Source: Paenibacillus terricola (GTDB taxonomy: Bacteria > Bacillota > Bacilli > Paenibacillales > Paenibacillaceae). From it: a stretch of 64,000 nucleotides of DNA. Both the position numbers and the translations under genes were made by a program. Where the stretch lies: assembly GCF_014779765.1 (NCBI RefSeq), contig NZ_JACXZA010000005.1:248001-312000 (forward strand), in the 5' to 3' direction. Shown one piece after another: positions 62,971 through 64,000 of the stretch. How positions within the stretch are numbered: the first letter of the stretch is position 1; each line of letters opens with the position of its first letter. The notes under the pieces are model-generated. The model saw only the letters and a list, made by a program, of their open reading frames with translations, was not told where the DNA came from and made no database searches.

Positions 62971-63903
62971 ATGTTAAGCGAACACCAAATACAAGGTATA
63001 TTCGTTCCTATCGTGACTCCGTTCCTGCCTAGCGGAGAGCTAGATCTTGCATCGTTCGAGCGAATGGTCACCCAACTGCAGACGCATGATATTCAAGGCA
63101 TTGTACTCAATGGTACTACGGGAGAGTCGCCTACGGTTGCTTGGGAAGAAGTAAGTACACTCATGCAATCTATGACTGCGATTACGAAGAATAGACCGGG
63201 ACAGGAGCCTGTAAGAGGATCTGATCAGAACTCGATGCCAATCATTGTTGGCGTTGGCACGAATGACACTAGGGCTTCTGCAAGGCGCGCCGAGATGGCT
63301 GGCAGCATGGGGGCGGATGCCGTTCTTGTCGTCACTCCTTACTACAGCCGACCATCGCAAGAAGGTATTGTCGCACATTACGAACAGATTGCAAAGGTCG
63401 GCGTACCCGTTCTCGCATATGAGATTCCTTCCCGGACCGGTGTACGTGTAGATGTGAGCACGATGCGGCGCATACTGGACATTGATGGCGTAATTGGACT
63501 CAAAGATAGCACGGGCAGCACGGACTTCGTCTCGGCGCTAACTGCCAGCGGAAACAGCAAACCTGTGTTGTGCGGGGAAGACCGGCTGTTTCACGCCATG
63601 TTATGCCAAGGCGCCAGCGGCGGAATGCTAGCTTCCGCTCACGTAGAGACAGATTCATTCCTGGAAGTTTACCGATTGGCTACTGAAGGACGGTACAGCG
63701 AATCGCTTAACACATTCAATCGTTTACTGCCGCTCATCGAGCTGCTGTTCCGCGAATCCAATCCAGCACCAATCAAATGGCTGCTCAAGCAGCAAGGACT
63801 GCTGGCCAGCGATACCTTGCGTCTGCCGATGACGCCGATTACAGCTGGTCTGCAGGCTGATTTGGGTCAGCTGTTGGCGGAAGGACCGTATGTTGGGAAA
63901 TAA
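62971..63903 (+). CDS. DapA-family aldolase/dihydrodipicolinate-synthase-like protein
   Basis: A 310-aa TIM-barrel Schiff-base enzyme. It has GTTGES at 48-53, the Tyr pair in TPYYSRPS, Tyr150 and Arg155 in AYEIPSRTG, and Schiff-base Lys178 in IGLKDSTGS. An extra loop (NRPGQEPVRGSDQNSM, about 74-89) comes before the IIVGVG strand, making it longer than standard DapA (about 290 aa). Catalytic Tyr and Arg fit dihydrodipicolinate synthase, but monocistronic LysR control suggests either a specialised paralogue or another aldolase. ATG with GAGGAGGCTGCGGC. Confidence 0.87.
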   Translation: MLSEHQIQGIFVPIVTPFLPSGELDLASFERMVTQLQTHDIQGIVLNGTTGESPTVAWEEVSTLMQSMTAITKNRPGQEPVRGSDQNSMPIIVGVGTNDTRASARRAEMAGSMGADAVLVVTPYYSRPSQEGIVAHYEQIAKVGVPVLAYEIPSRTGVRVDVSTMRRILDIDGVIGLKDSTGSTDFVSALTASGNSKPVLCGEDRLFHAMLCQGASGGMLASAHVETDSFLEVYRLATEGRYSESLNTFNRLLPLIELLFRESNPAPIKWLLKQQGLLASDTLRLPMTPITAGLQADLGQLLAEGPYVGK

Positions 63904-63915
63904 ACGCGTATTATA

Positions 63916-63960
63916 AAAAGCCTTTATCCCGGCTATCCAGCCAGGATAAAGGCTTGTTTC
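63916..63960 (+). terminator. Terminator after DapA-like gene
   Basis: AAGCCTTTATCC pairs with GGATAAAGGCTT with an inner GGC/GCC stem, followed by GTTTC. The last 40 bases of the window show nothing further. Confidence 0.8.
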
Positions 63961-64000
63961 ACATTAACGTGCCATCGTACCCATACGACTGGCAGCCTCG

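Overview
The window looks like chromosomal DNA of an endospore-forming Firmicute, most likely Paenibacillaceae. The supporting signs are a GerB/GerA/GerC germinant-receptor operon behind a sigma-G-like promoter, strong AAGGAGG-type ribosome sites with many TTG starts, class Ib nrdIEF, FapR, Fur, NrdR and SmtB-type operators of Bacillales form, and gene order shared with Bacillus (yeaC-yeaD-yebA-guaA; gsaB / ABC exporter / bcp). No rRNA, tRNA, CRISPR array, prophage or transposase was recognised.

Layout. 0.2-2.7 kb: YdeI/DUF1801 protein, cysteine synthase and a divergent OsmC-family gene. 2.7-15 kb: guaA and the MoxR/DUF58/transglutaminase operon on the minus strand, with a plus-strand insert of a Fur-regulated FhuF-like gene and a gerB-gerA-gerC operon. 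15-16 kb: fabI with a FapR operator. 16-24.4 kb: an arabinoside uptake and degradation cluster (unassigned glycosidase-like protein, GH51 arabinofuranosidase, two ABC permeases, binding lipoprotein, LacI regulator with three TTAAACGTTT operators; no ATPase gene). 24.6-31.8 kb: rsgA-type GTPase, a compact structured RNA with a 25-codon ORF, polysaccharide deacetylase, nrdIEF. 32.5-41 kb: SmtB/ArsR regulator and CDF metal exporter, bcp peroxiredoxin, MMPL exporter with TetR, and a three-gene ABC exporter. 41.4-45 kb: LCP protein, hemL paralogue, then a gene-free zone with a 200-bp tandem repeat. 45.1-54.6 kb: two-component system, PAP2 phosphatase, inositol phosphatase, TauE permease, small unknown gene coupled to uvsE, ddl, Amidase_6-like protein. 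54.8-64 kb: aconitase, ABC exporter pair, CD3324-like small HTH protein, and a LysR regulator divergent from a DapA-family gene.

Most of the window is ordinary housekeeping, transport and stress DNA. The observations best worth following are: (i) the promoter / 25-codon ORF / five-hairpin unit at 25.93-26.26 kb, where G.U wobbles point to a minus-strand RNA; (ii) the exact 200-bp tandem repeat at 44.1-44.6 kb and its relatives after czcD and hemL; (iii) the unassigned glycosidase-like partner of the GH51 enzyme; (iv) several clear operators whose regulators are not adjacent (acnA, the 41-kb ABC exporter, osmC). Functions are inferred from motif and family recognition by eye; no database search was run.
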